Assembly (NCBI RefSeq): GCF_019599405.1
Contig: NZ_RKLQ01000001.1
Span: 1,668,737-1,732,736, forward strand
Source: Haloarcula salinisoli
GTDB taxonomy: Archaea > Halobacteriota > Halobacteria > Halobacteriales > Haloarculaceae
Direction: 5' to 3'
Length of the DNA stretch: 64,000 nucleotides
This document shows positions 25,563 through 33,894 of the stretch, piece by piece. The notes beneath the pieces are model-generated. The model was not told the origin of the DNA, did not search any database, and was given only the letters and a program-made list of their open reading frames with translations. The first letter of the stretch is position 1; each line of letters starts with the position of its first letter. The position numbers and the translations under genes are program-made.

Positions 25563-25672
25563 TTTTGCCGCGAGTGGTATCCACAGCGAACAGAGTGAGC
25601 GAGGATACCCGAGCGGGAAAAAGGTGGTTGCGCGAGAAGACGATTGTCCGGGCAGGCAGCGCGCTTCCCTGA
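25563..25672 (+). repeat. Palindromic element followed by a second copy of the gatA 3' end
   Basis: From GTTTTTGCCG a folded element runs to GGAAAAAGG: GGTATCC (25576-25582) pairs with GGATACC (25603-25609), with GCGAAC-AGA-GTGAGC at its tip. It is followed at 25634-25670 by a near copy (32 of 37 bases by my count) of the last codons of gatA at 25474-25510. A related element lies at 31648-31719. Confidence 0.65.
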
Positions 25673-25726
25673 CGGCGCGACAGTCGAACTGGTACGTTTT
25701 TACGGGCCGACTCTCTCTGTCGGAGT

Positions 25727-25894
25727 ATGAGCGCCCTCGACTTTATTCGCTGGCCGCTGGTGGCGAAATCCGTCGCCGCAGGTACCGGTCTCGGGAGCAT
25801 CTACGGCGTCGCAACGGGTGATTTCGTCTTCGGTCTCGTACTGGGGGCCATGTCGGGCCTTGGCTTCGCCATCGGCCGGTCTTACACCTCGTAG
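25727..25894 (+). CDS. Small glycine-rich membrane protein
   Basis: A 55-residue frame (MSALDFIRWPLVAKSVAAGT...) with two hydrophobic, glycine-rich segments and an end in GRSYTS. A CGTTTTTACG TATA-like element is centred about 27 bases before the ATG, supporting a leaderless start. I do not recognise a family. It is short but the promoter, start and composition make it likely real. Confidence 0.55.
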   Translation: MSALDFIRWPLVAKSVAAGTGLGSIYGVATGDFVFGLVLGAMSGLGFAIGRSYTS

Positions 25895-25917
25895 CGACCG
25901 TCTCTGCTGACGTTTTC

Positions 25918-27024
25918 TTACCGCAGGACCGCGTCGTACACCTCGACCAGCCGGTCGACGGCGTGACCGACGCTGACCGTCTCGCGCCGGGCCAGGCAGT
26001 GGTCCCGAAGTGTCGCCCGCTCGTCGAGCACCCGCTCGATGGCGCGCTGGAACCCGTCCATGTCGCCCTCGTCGTAGCTGTAGCCGGTCTCGCCGTCGTC
26101 GATAGTGTCGCTGAGAGCGCCCGCGTCGACGCCGGCGACGGGCGTCCCACAGCAGTTGGCTTCCAGCGCGACCAGCCCCTGGGTCTCGACCGGGCTCGGG
26201 AAGGCAAAGACGTCGAGTGCCGCGTAGAAGGCCGGGAGCTCCTCACGGTCCAGAAAGCCCAGGAAGCGGACGTCGAGGTCGCTGGTCGCGGCCGCCGATT
26301 CGAGGTCCTCGCGGGCCGGCCCGTCGCCGCCGAAGACGACGGTCACGTCCAGCCCGGCACAGGCCGTGAGGATGTCTCCCAGACACTTCTCGTGGCCGTG
26401 TCGACCGGTGTAGCCCACCAGCGGGCCGTCGGGCAGGTCGTATCGCTCACGGAAGTCGTTGGCCTCGGGCGGGGCGAAAAAGTCCGTGTCGACACCGTTG
26501 GAGACGACCTCGACGGCCGTGTCGGCACCCAGCGTCCGGCGAACGTAGTCCGCGGTGCGCTCGGTCGGCGTGATGACGCGGTCGGCGCCGTCGAGATACC
26601 ACCGCTCGTACTGCTCGGCGCTGGACTGGACGGCCGACTCGACGACGCCCGTCGTCGAGACGTATTCGGCGTACTCGCCGGTCGGGGTGTGATACGACGT
26701 CACGAGCGGCGCGTCTATCTTCCGGGCCAGACGCTTGCCGGCCATCCCCAGGCTGAAAGCGGTGTGGGCATGGACCACGTCGGCGTCGCGGACCTTGCTC
26801 GGTATCTGTGGCATCCCGAGCCGGTACCCCTCGTAGAACGGGAACGGGAGACTCCGGACTGGATACTCGCCAGCCACGGGGACGTGGTCGCTCTGCGGGT
26901 AGACCACGTCCATGCGGCCGCCGCGGGCCTGCCACTGGTCGCGCCACGTCTGGACCGTGTAGGTCACGCCGTTGACCGTCGGGAGGTAGGTGTCGGTGAA
27001 CGCAGCGACCTGCGGCAGTGCCAT
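25918..27024 (-). CDS. Glycosyltransferase family 4 (GT-B)
   Basis: A 368-residue GT4 glycosyltransferase. The N-terminal domain begins FTDTYLPTVNGVTYTVQTW with the glycine-rich acceptor loop and VVHAHTAFSLG; the C-terminal nucleotide-sugar domain has GPLVGYTGRHGHEK, VFGGDGPARE and FPSPVETQGLVALEA with the conserved glutamates. It resembles transferases that glycosylate diacylglycerol or polyprenol lipids. With the second GT4 gene at 28445 it brackets an MFS gene, so a surface-lipid or glycoconjugate locus is plausible. Confidence 0.92.
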   Translation of the reverse strand: MALPQVAAFTDTYLPTVNGVTYTVQTWRDQWQARGGRMDVVYPQSDHVPVAGEYPVRSLPFPFYEGYRLGMPQIPSKVRDADVVHAHTAFSLGMAGKRLARKIDAPLVTSYHTPTGEYAEYVSTTGVVESAVQSSAEQYERWYLDGADRVITPTERTADYVRRTLGADTAVEVVSNGVDTDFFAPPEANDFRERYDLPDGPLVGYTGRHGHEKCLGDILTACAGLDVTVVFGGDGPAREDLESAAATSDLDVRFLGFLDREELPAFYAALDVFAFPSPVETQGLVALEANCCGTPVAGVDAGALSDTIDDGETGYSYDEGDMDGFQRAIERVLDERATLRDHCLARRETVSVGHAVDRLVEVYDAVLR

Positions 27025-27119
27025 GGCGACGGCGTAGACAGACCAGCGGCTAAACCCTTGCCATTGGCGGCTGGGGGACGAGCGGTGTATTTTTCACTGC
27101 TGACACGCAGCATGTGCCA

Positions 27120-28448
27120 ATGGGCACAGACCGCTGGCTGCTGGCGTGGGCGCTTGGTTCGGTCGCACTCGGTGCGACCTCGCTGTTGATTCCGCTCTAC
27201 TTCGTCACCATCGGCGGCAGCACGCTCCTGCTCGGAGTGCTGGCCGGGACCGCCGCCGCGGCCGGTGCGCCCGGTGCGCTGCTCTTTGGCCGGCTCGCCG
27301 ACCGCGGCGGGTCGCGTCGGGTGCTCGTGCTGGTCGCACTCGGGCTGGCCGCCGCCGCTATCGCGGTCGTCTCGGCGACCGAGTCCGTCCCAGTCGTCAT
27401 CGCCGGCAACGCCGTCCTGTGGTTCTCCGCGGGCGCGGCCGCGCCGGTGCTCACGCTGCTGGTCACGGTTGGCTCGCTCGAACGCGACTGGCCGAACCGC
27501 TTCGGGGCCCTCAACCGGTATCAGGGCTGGGGCTGGGCCGGCGGCCTCGTCCTCGGGCTCGCGTGGACGACACTGCTCTCGGGCCCGCTCGGCGTCGTCG
27601 CAGCCCAGCAGACGCTGCTGTGGGTCTGTGCGGGCATCACGGCTCTCGCCGCGGTGCTTTCCGCCAGGTGGCTCCCCGCCGAGCCGAGCGGTGCCAGCCA
27701 GCCGCGCCCGAGCCGCATCGCCCGCGCACTGGCCCGGTCGCGTCGACTCCCGGTGCGCAGCGCCACCCTCCCCATCGGGCCGGGACGGCTCTACTGGCTA
27801 ACCCGGTCGCTCCACCCCCGCCAGCTCGCGGCCCGGCTCACGCCGTCGCTGTCGCTGTACTTCGTCGCCGTCCTCGCCGTGTTTACCGGCTTTGGCGTGT
27901 TCTGGGGGCCCCTGCCCTCGTATCTGGCCGGGACGCTCGGCTACAGCTCCGGCGTCGTCTTCGCCCTGTATCTGCTCTCCAGTCTGGGCTCGGCACTGTG
28001 TTACGGTCTCGCCGGGCGTCTCGCCGAGCGGTACGACGCCATCGGCCTCCAGACCACCGGCCTGCTCGGCCGAGCAGTGCTGCACCCGGCGGTCGCCGTC
28101 GTCGGGCTCGCGGTCCCCACCGGTGCCCTTGGGCTGCTTACCAACGGCGTCGTCTTCGTCGGCATCGGCGTCGCGTGGGCTGTCGTCGCTATCACCGCCG
28201 CAGCTATCGTCACCCGGCTCGCGCCCCCCGCGATACGTGGCGAGGCGCTCGGACTGTACACCGCGCTCTCGGGACTGGCGACGGGCTTGGGCTCGGTACT
28301 GGGCGGCTGGCTGGGCGGCTACAGCTTCACGCTCACGTTCGGCGTCGCCGGTGGGTTCGTCCTCGTCGGTACCGCACTCGTGGCGCTGCTCTGGCGGCGC
28401 GCCCCCGAAGACGCACCAACCGTCGCGACACCGAGTGAGAGCCTCTAG
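27120..28448 (+). CDS. MFS transporter
   Basis: A 442-residue major facilitator protein with about 12 membrane helices. The helix 2-3 loop LLFGRLADRGGSRRVLVLVA is the MFS signature, and the second half repeats it less strictly as GLAGRLAERYDAIGLQ. A long charged loop (about residues 185-230, PSRIARALARSRRLP) separates the halves. A TATTTTTC element lies about 30 bases before the ATG; a GTG two codons earlier is the alternative start. Direction and substrate are unknown. Confidence 0.88.
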   Translation: MGTDRWLLAWALGSVALGATSLLIPLYFVTIGGSTLLLGVLAGTAAAAGAPGALLFGRLADRGGSRRVLVLVALGLAAAAIAVVSATESVPVVIAGNAVLWFSAGAAAPVLTLLVTVGSLERDWPNRFGALNRYQGWGWAGGLVLGLAWTTLLSGPLGVVAAQQTLLWVCAGITALAAVLSARWLPAEPSGASQPRPSRIARALARSRRLPVRSATLPIGPGRLYWLTRSLHPRQLAARLTPSLSLYFVAVLAVFTGFGVFWGPLPSYLAGTLGYSSGVVFALYLLSSLGSALCYGLAGRLAERYDAIGLQTTGLLGRAVLHPAVAVVGLAVPTGALGLLTNGVVFVGIGVAWAVVAITAAAIVTRLAPPAIRGEALGLYTALSGLATGLGSVLGGWLGGYSFTLTFGVAGGFVLVGTALVALLWRRAPEDAPTVATPSESL

Positions 28449-29494
28449 ACCAGTCCCTCGTACACCTCGACCAGCCGGTCGCCGACGCGGTCGAGGCCGT
28501 GTTCGCGGGCCGTCGCCGTCGCGTTCTCGCCCAGGCGCTCACGCAGTTCGGGGTCTGCTTCGAGCCGTTCGAGCGCCTCGCGGAACTCCCCCTGGTCGCT
28601 GCAGATGAGACAGTCGTGGCCGTCCTCGTAGTACTCCCGGAAGACGGGGATATCCGAGAGGACGACGGCCTTCCCGCAGGCCATCGCCTCCAGGACGACG
28701 ATACCCTGGTTCTCGACCTTCGAGGGGAAACAGAAGACGTCGCCCGCGCCGTAGGCCCCGCGGATGTCCTCGACCCAGCCGGTGAAGGTGACGTTCTCGG
28801 GCGGGTCGCTGGTCCACTTCCTGACCGCGTCGGAACCGTGTGGCCCGTCGTCGTAGGTGCCAAACCAGGCGAAATCGTAGTCCGTCTGCTCGGCCAGCTC
28901 GCAGAACGTCGTCAACCCCTTGCGCTCGAAGACGCTCCCGACGGCGAAGACGACCATCCCCTCCAGGTCGTAGCGGTCGCGGTACTCCTCGCGGTAGTTC
29001 TCGAACCCCTGCAACGGTTCGGTGTCGATACCGTTCGTCACGGACTCGATAGGGGCGTCGACGGGATAGTCCTCGAGGACACCCTTCGTGTACTCCGAGG
29101 GACACAGCACCTGGTCGGCCTGCGAGTAGAACCACTGCAGATACTCGCCAAGCGCCGGCGCGACCAGGTTCGAGCCGCGGAAGCTCCCCCGGAAGTCCTC
29201 GCGAGTGACGTGGGCGTGCAGGACGAGCGGGATATCGTTGCGCTTCGCGTGGCGGGCCACCGCGACCGACCCCGGACCGATCATGTTGCAGTGGGCGACG
29301 TCGTACGTCTCGAAGACCGGGTCGTCGAAGGCCAGCTTCCCGCCGACGGCCCACCCCGGATGGCCGTCCGTCCACGGGGACCGGACCACGTCGACACCGG
29401 CGTCGGCGAGCGCCTGGCGCTGGTGGTCGACCGAGGTGGCGATACCCGACCGGTCGAGCCGGTCTTCGAGTTCCAGATAGTTCAGGACGCGCAC
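28445..29494 (-). CDS. Glycosyltransferase family 4 (GT-B), second gene
   Basis: A 349-residue GT4 protein. It starts VRVLNYLELEDRLDRSGIAT with the substrate-binding N-terminal domain (YDVAHCNMIGPGSV), then MVVFAVGSVFERKGLTTF, NVTFTGWVEDIRGAYGAGDV and FPSKVENQGIVVLEAMACGK, the E-x7-E region of the sugar-nucleotide site. The GTG start marks where similarity to the family begins; longer readings add arginine-rich sequence of wrong codon use. It overlaps the MFS gene tail to tail by four bases. Confidence 0.88.
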   Translation of the reverse strand: MRVLNYLELEDRLDRSGIATSVDHQRQALADAGVDVVRSPWTDGHPGWAVGGKLAFDDPVFETYDVAHCNMIGPGSVAVARHAKRNDIPLVLHAHVTREDFRGSFRGSNLVAPALGEYLQWFYSQADQVLCPSEYTKGVLEDYPVDAPIESVTNGIDTEPLQGFENYREEYRDRYDLEGMVVFAVGSVFERKGLTTFCELAEQTDYDFAWFGTYDDGPHGSDAVRKWTSDPPENVTFTGWVEDIRGAYGAGDVFCFPSKVENQGIVVLEAMACGKAVVLSDIPVFREYYEDGHDCLICSDQGEFREALERLEADPELRERLGENATATAREHGLDRVGDRLVEVYEGLV

Positions 29495-29582
29495 GACCGG
29501 TCGCTCACCGGCCGCGAGCAAAACGCTACCGCCTCGTCGGCGTTCGGAAGGTGTTTGGCCCCCGCGGCCGGACTCCCGACCG

Positions 29583-29870
29583 ATGACAGACGAGGAGACC
29601 ATCGCCCGCGAGCGCATCGAACGCCTGCAGTCGATGGCCCGCGAGGCCGTCCGCGAGAGGCGTGACGAGCGGGCCCGCGAGTACGTCCGGCGGGCACGCC
29701 GCATCGCCGAGCGGCACCGACTGCGCCTCCCGCGGGACTTTTCTCACTCTATCTGTCGCTCCTGCGATACGTTCCTCGTCCCCGGAAACAACGCCCGGGT
29801 GCGCACCCAGTCGGGCCACGTCGTCGTCACCTGTGACTGTGGGGAACAGGCACGCTATCCCTACGCATGA
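29583..29870 (+). CDS. rnp4: Ribonuclease P protein component 4
   Basis: A 95-residue Rpp21/Rpr2 homologue that assists the RNase P RNA in 5' tRNA processing. The N-terminal basic helices (ARERIERLQSMAREAV... YVRRARRIAERHRLRLPR) lead to a zinc ribbon: CRSCDTFLVPG and CDCGEQARYPY. The order with a YhbY-like RNA-binding protein just downstream is conserved in haloarchaea. Confidence 0.94.
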   Translation: MTDEETIARERIERLQSMAREAVRERRDERAREYVRRARRIAERHRLRLPRDFSHSICRSCDTFLVPGNNARVRTQSGHVVVTCDCGEQARYPYA

Positions 29871-29915
29871 CCCGTTGGTACGGGATTTAAATAACTCCAT
29901 AGTCAGTGTCCGACT

Positions 29916-30164
29916 ATGCCATCGAAATCTAGAAAACAGCGTATCCACGACCTCGACGCCACACTTCGAGTCGGCAAGAACGGAATCGAATCTGTCGCGG
30001 ACGAACTCGGTAACCAGCTCGAGGACAGTCAGTTCGTGAAAGTGAAGTTCCTCCGTGCCGCTCGCGGCGGGACCACGACCGAGGAACTCGCCGACGACCT
30101 CGCCGACCACGTGTCCGCTGACGTCGTCCAGGTCCGCGGACACACGGCGGTGTTCGAGCGATAA
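29916..30164 (+). CDS. YhbY/CRS1-type RNA-binding protein
   Basis: An 82-residue CRM-domain protein. The pattern QRIHDLDATLRVGKNGIESV contains the GKNG loop typical of the fold, followed by VKVKFLRAA and a C-terminal VVQVRGHTAVFER. Such proteins bind pre-ribosomal or intron RNA. A TTTAAATAAC TATA element about 25 bases before the ATG shows it has its own promoter. The stop overlaps the ATG of the MscS gene by one base. Confidence 0.92.
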   Translation: MPSKSRKQRIHDLDATLRVGKNGIESVADELGNQLEDSQFVKVKFLRAARGGTTTEELADDLADHVSADVVQVRGHTAVFER

Positions 30165-31042
30165 TGCAGGTCCCGGCGATTTCGGCGATACTCGACGATT
30201 TCCTGCCAGTTGGCGTCGCAGACACCATCGCGAGCCTCATCGTGTTCGTCGGGGCCTTCCTCGCCATTTACTTCGTCAGCAAGCTCGTGGTGACCCCGCT
30301 CCTCGACAGGTCGCTGGCGAGCCGCGAGCTCGATGCCCACGCGCGGAAACCGATACAGAAAGTCGCAAGCATCCTCATGTTGTTTGTCGCCGTCGCCGTC
30401 GCCTTCGGGATGGCTGGCTTCGAGGGGTTCCTGACATCGCTCGCGACCATCGGCGCCGCGGCCACGCTCGGTGTCGCCTTCGCGATGCAGGACGTGCTGA
30501 AGAACTTCGTCGCCGGCGTCTTCATCTTCACCGACAAACCGTTCCGCATCGGCGACTGGATAGAGTGGGACAGCAACTCGGGCGTCGTCGAAGACATCAG
30601 CCTCAGAGTCACCCGCGTTCGCACCTTCGACAACGAGCTCCTGACGGTACCGAACTCCAATCTGACCGACGACGTCATCAAAAACCCCGTCGCCAAGGAC
30701 AAGCTCCGGCTGAAGTTCCTCTTTGGAATCAGCTACGACGACGACATCGACAAGGCGACCGACATCATCATGGAGGAGGCAGAGGCCCACGAGGGCATCC
30801 TCGCCGACCCCGAACCGTCGGTCCGCCTCACGGAACTGGGCGACTCCTCGGTCGGGCTGCAATCCCGCTTCTGGATTGACAACCCCAGCCGCGCCGACTG
30901 GGTCAAGACACGCGGCGAGTACGTCACGGCCGTCAAGCAGCGGTTCGACGAGGAGGACATCACCATCCCCTTCCCGAACCGCACTATCGGCGGCGGGCTG
31001 GAGATGGCCGGCCTCGACAGCGCGGTTACTGCGCAAGACTAG
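30164..31042 (+). CDS. MscS family mechanosensitive channel
   Basis: A 292-residue MscS protein. Three membrane helices fill the first 130 residues; the third is the pore helix with ATLGVAFAMQDVLKNFVAGVF and the conserved FxIGDWIE turn after it. The beta domain VVEDISLRVTRVRTFDNELLTVPNS and the C-terminal alpha/beta domain follow in normal order. It would release osmolytes on hypo-osmotic shock. It is translationally coupled to the YhbY gene. Confidence 0.94.
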   Translation: MQVPAISAILDDFLPVGVADTIASLIVFVGAFLAIYFVSKLVVTPLLDRSLASRELDAHARKPIQKVASILMLFVAVAVAFGMAGFEGFLTSLATIGAAATLGVAFAMQDVLKNFVAGVFIFTDKPFRIGDWIEWDSNSGVVEDISLRVTRVRTFDNELLTVPNSNLTDDVIKNPVAKDKLRLKFLFGISYDDDIDKATDIIMEEAEAHEGILADPEPSVRLTELGDSSVGLQSRFWIDNPSRADWVKTRGEYVTAVKQRFDEEDITIPFPNRTIGGGLEMAGLDSAVTAQD

Positions 31043-31076
31043 TTCGCTCGTTTATTCGAGGACGGATACGGTCCCC

Positions 31077-31445
31077 TCAAGCCTCCGTGTCGACCGGTTT
31101 CGCCGGCGACCCGTCGCTGCTATCGGCCATCCAGTAGCCGGTCGCCAGCCCGAAACCAGCCAGTCCGAGCCCGAGCATCGCAGCCCCGAAGGTGAAATCG
31201 CCCCCGACGGCGCTTCCGAGCATCATCCCGCCGAACGTGGCACCGCCGCCGAAGACGCCGGACGGGACCGACGGCACCGCGTCCCCCCAGACCAGTATCG
31301 GATAGCGGACACAGATTGCGGCCGTGAGGGCGTACGTGACGAAGATGCCAAGCAGTATGGTAACCGAGCGAGTCGTCAGTGCGACGAGAGCGGTGAGTGT
31401 GCCGGCAAACAGGACAGCGAGCACGTAGTGAACAGGGCGGCCCAT
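31077..31445 (-). CDS. Haloarchaeal membrane protein of unknown function
   Basis: A 122-residue protein with four predicted membrane helices: HYVLAVLFAGTLTALVAL, VTILLGIFVTYALTAAIC, the glycine-rich FGGMMLGSAVGGDFTFGAAMLG and LGLAGFGLATGYWMA, then a polar tail. I do not recognise a named family. The ATG at MGRPVHYV is used because the residues before it do not continue a helix. Confidence 0.65.
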   Translation of the reverse strand: MGRPVHYVLAVLFAGTLTALVALTTRSVTILLGIFVTYALTAAICVRYPILVWGDAVPSVPSGVFGGGATFGGMMLGSAVGGDFTFGAAMLGLGLAGFGLATGYWMADSSDGSPAKPVDTEA

Positions 31446-31579
31446 GGGTGTCTCATCAATAGCGAGACACAAAGCCGTTCACACCGACACTACCGCAGTT
31501 CTCCGAGCAAGCCAGCTGACAGGCCAGGAGTGCGCTCTGTCGCACGACTCGGGGAAGGGCAGGATTGAAACAGGAGCAT

Positions 31580-31719
31580 ACCGCTCGCCGCTGGCGAGCG
31601 GTTTCCCCGGACGCGACTGCAAGGAGCGTCCGGCAGTTTTTCCCCAAGTTTTTGCGAGAGGGGTACCCGCAGCGAGCCGAAGGCTCGCGAGGATACCCCT
31701 CGACGTAAAAAGTGGTGGC
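31580..31719. repeat. Hairpin cluster between the membrane gene and the SRP RNA
   Basis: Three structures occur in a row: a 10-bp stem at 31580-31589/31593-31602, an 8-bp stem CCGGACGC/GCGTCCGG at 31607-31633 followed by T5, and a palindromic element at 31648-31719 in which GAGGGGTA (31658-31665) pairs with TACCCCTC (31694-31701) around the hairpin GCGAGCC-GAA-GGCTCGC. The last element is related to that downstream of gatA (shared GTTTTTGC start, GCGAGGATACCC and an A-rich end). No coding frame is credible here. Confidence 0.6.
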
Positions 31720-31732
31720 GTATGAATGGAAC

Positions 31733-32035
31733 GGACACCGGGATTGCCCGGCGTTCGGACGCGGGTAATCCCGTTTGCCTCCTCCACCCCGCGACCCCAC
31801 GAGCGACGGGTGTTCGATGGTCCGCTGCTCACTTCCGTGCCTGGCGGGCTGCCATCGTTTAACCACGTGAGCGCATCCCTGCAGATGCGACCACGTGGAC
31901 CGCCGTCCCCGTGGGACGAGGCTTCCACGTTGGCTCACGGGGTCCGCGTCCGTCTGACCGGACGCCCCCGGGTTCGGTCCCCGCTGATGACCATAGTGCG
32001 GGTACAGAGGGGGGCCAAACCCCCCGACCTAGTCC
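31733..32035 (-). ncRNA. ffs: SRP RNA (7S RNA)
   Basis: About 303 nt on the minus strand, close to the 304 nt of Halobacterium 7S RNA. Ends pair (GGAC near 32032-32035 with GUCC at 31733-31736, plus CGGG/CCCG inside). The SRP54-binding helix 8 is unmistakable: CCAGGCACGGAAGTGAGCAG at about 31823-31842, with the GGAAG tetraloop and the symmetric AGCAG side. A TATA-like CTTATGG about 25 bases upstream of the 5' end is a likely promoter, and a T5 run just past the 3' end a likely terminator. Exact ends are estimated from the terminal helix. Confidence 0.9.
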
Positions 32036-32129
32036 ATCCTGAACTCCGCCACCGCACCATAAGGGCCTTTCGAAACTGGAAAACCGCACGCCGACGGGGG
32101 GCTGGCTCTCCGCGGGGCAGCCCCAAATC

Positions 32130-32543
32130 TCAGAGGAGGTCCAGCCCGACGGCAAACCAGACGGCGCCCAGTGGAATCGGGACGGCGGCGGTCACGACGG
32201 CCCAGCGGTGCTGTTCGATGAGCGTCGACTCGGTCAGCCCCAGCACCAGGCTGTTCGGGACAGTCGTCGCCCACAGGAGGGAGATACCGATAATAAAGAC
32301 GCCCAGCACGAGCCCAGCGCCGGCAGCGAGACTGGGGTCTGTCCGGCCCTCGCGCCCGGCGGCGAGGACGATAATCGTAAGCAGTGCGAAGACGGCTGCG
32401 ATAGCCGGTGAGAGCGCTCCGGCGCCGTAGTACGCGCCGACGGCGCTCGTCGTCTCGACGATGAGATACGGCACGACCAGAACCAGCAGGTAGGCGACAC
32501 ATCCGACGATACCGACCGTCGGGCCGGTCCGGAGCCCGTTCAT
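32130..32543 (-). CDS. Four-span haloarchaeal membrane protein
   Basis: A 137-residue protein with four hydrophobic segments: VGIVGCVAYLLVLVVPYLIV, LSPAIAAVFALLTIIVLAA, AAGAGLVLGVFIIGISLLWA and WAVVTAAVPIPLGAVWFAVGL. There is no catalytic or binding motif I can point to. It lies between the SRP RNA promoter and the DUF5798 gene; similar small proteins are common in haloarchaea but uncharacterised. Confidence 0.65.
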   Translation of the reverse strand: MNGLRTGPTVGIVGCVAYLLVLVVPYLIVETTSAVGAYYGAGALSPAIAAVFALLTIIVLAAGREGRTDPSLAAGAGLVLGVFIIGISLLWATTVPNSLVLGLTESTLIEQHRWAVVTAAVPIPLGAVWFAVGLDLL

Positions 32544-32666
32544 ACCCGCGCTGGGGCCGCGGGCGTCTTAACAGCGACGTTACGCTGGCGGCCTGAGGGC
32601 GACCGATGGCTGGCCTCGCCCGGCCTCTAGCGAAACCGGCAAATGGCCCCTGGACATACGCCGGGT

Positions 32667-32990
32667 ATGGGCCTTGGTTCCACCACGAAGAAGCTCCAGA
32701 AGGTCGCCGACATGGCCGACGACCTCTACACGAAGCTGAACGAGCAACGAGAACAGCTTCAGGAGCTCCGGAGCACTGTCGAGGAGACCAGCGACCGCGT
32801 CGAGGATATCGACCGAGAACAGGCTGAACAGCGGGCGCTGCTCGAAGCTATCGCCGAGGAGCAGGGTCTCGATACGGACGCGATTCTCACCGAGGCAGTC
32901 ATCGAGGACGCCGAGGCGACCGACGACTCCTCAACCGACGAGGCCGACACGACAGCAGAGAGCCAGTCCGCGCCCGAGACGACCGACTAG
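32667..32990 (+). CDS. DUF5798-like coiled-coil protein
   Basis: A 107-residue acidic protein. The first 20 residues (MGLGSTTKKLQKVADMADDL) match the strongly conserved N-terminus I recall for haloarchaeal DUF5798. A coiled coil runs over about residues 20-60, then a disordered Ser/Thr/Asp tail. Function unknown; probably a small cytoplasmic scaffold or regulator. The ATG is chosen because the conserved block begins there. It ends four bases into the convergent ATPase gene. Confidence 0.82.
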   Translation: MGLGSTTKKLQKVADMADDLYTKLNEQREQLQELRSTVEETSDRVEDIDREQAEQRALLEAIAEEQGLDTDAILTEAVIEDAEATDDSSTDEADTTAESQSAPETTD

Positions 32991-33613
32991 AGTGTCGCGG
33001 TCCGGGCGTCGGTGTCCGGCAGTGTCAGCGTCGCGGTCCCGTCGGCGTCGAGTTCGATAGTCCCGTCGAACAGCTGGTCGAGCGTGGAGAGGGTCTCAGC
33101 GTCGTGAGCAGTCGACTCGATGGTGTACAACCCCAGCCCGTCGACGTTCTCGACGCGGGAGGTGAACACGTGGAGGAACCGGAACACCGTCTGGAGGTTC
33201 GAGTACAGCAGCAGCGTCGTCAGTGAGTCGACCATGACGCGGTTGTGCTCGCGCTGTTGGTCAGTGTAAAACGACTGGATGAACTCCGAGAACTTGACGC
33301 CGATCTCGCTCAAGTCTCGCGGGGAGGATGCGTACGACGTCATGTCGATGTCGGTCGACCGGCCGATATGCTGGGAGACAGCGTCGACGATAGCGACCTC
33401 GGTCTCGCCGTCGACGAGGGGCCCGAACATATCGTGGACGCGGGCCGCACTGTCGCGCGTCGAGACGATAATCGTCCCCTCGTCGCGCCGGGCACCGACA
33501 GCGAGTGTCTCCATAGCCAGACTGCGCTTACCAGACAGTGGCGGTCCCGAAACCAGGAGATTCGTCCCCGGTGGAACCTGTGTGCCGCTGAACGGAGGAC
33601 CAAGTTTGTACAT
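32987..33613 (-). CDS. RAD55/KaiC-like ATPase domain protein
   Basis: A 208-residue RecA-fold protein. The P-loop reads SGPPLSGKRSL, with arginine instead of Ser/Thr after the lysine, followed by a Walker-B-like strand in HNRVMVDSLTTLLLY. Haloarchaea encode many such single-domain KaiC/RAD55 relatives, recalled as DUF7504, usually next to signalling genes. The atypical P-loop makes ATP hydrolysis uncertain. The ATG before KLGPPFSGTQ fits the family start. An AT-rich promoter region lies upstream (33655-33675). Confidence 0.78.
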   Translation of the reverse strand: MYKLGPPFSGTQVPPGTNLLVSGPPLSGKRSLAMETLAVGARRDEGTIIVSTRDSAARVHDMFGPLVDGETEVAIVDAVSQHIGRSTDIDMTSYASSPRDLSEIGVKFSEFIQSFYTDQQREHNRVMVDSLTTLLLYSNLQTVFRFLHVFTSRVENVDGLGLYTIESTAHDAETLSTLDQLFDGTIELDADGTATLTLPDTDARTATL

Positions 33614-33783
33614 AGACTGGGACGATAGGGCGGAAAGTACCACCAAGTGGCCCTGACATACATATAGATTTTTTGGCTTGCCTGGGTCGAAATTTACCAT
33701 GTGACCAGATCACTGCCCCTGATTTATCCAGTGACAGCCGACCGCACAGTGTGTCGGACCCACATCGCCGATACGAATCGGTT

Positions 33784-33793
33784 GGTTTAAACC
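33784..33793 (+). promoter_or_regulatory. TATA box of tRNA-Arg
   Basis: GGTTTAAACC, a perfect palindrome, lies about 30 bases before the mature tRNA 5' end, the expected distance for an archaeal TATA element plus a short 5' leader. Confidence 0.6.
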
Positions 33794-33819
33794 GAAACAT
33801 CGGCCTATGTCTGAACACA

Positions 33820-33894
33820 GGGCGCTTAGCTCAGCCTGGACAGAGTGCTTGGCTTCGGACCAAACCGTCGGGGGTTCAAATCCCTCAGCGCCCG
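33820..33894 (+). tRNA. tRNA-Arg (anticodon UCG)
   Basis: The cloverleaf folds with acceptor GGGCGCT/AGCGCCC, discriminator G, D-arm GCTC...GAGT, anticodon loop CTTCGGA giving UCG, and T-arm GGGGG-TTCAAAT-CCCTC. No intron and no encoded CCA. The outermost anticodon-stem pair is C-A (positions 27/43), which is unusual but the remaining four pairs hold. It reads CGA and related arginine codons. Confidence 0.92.
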
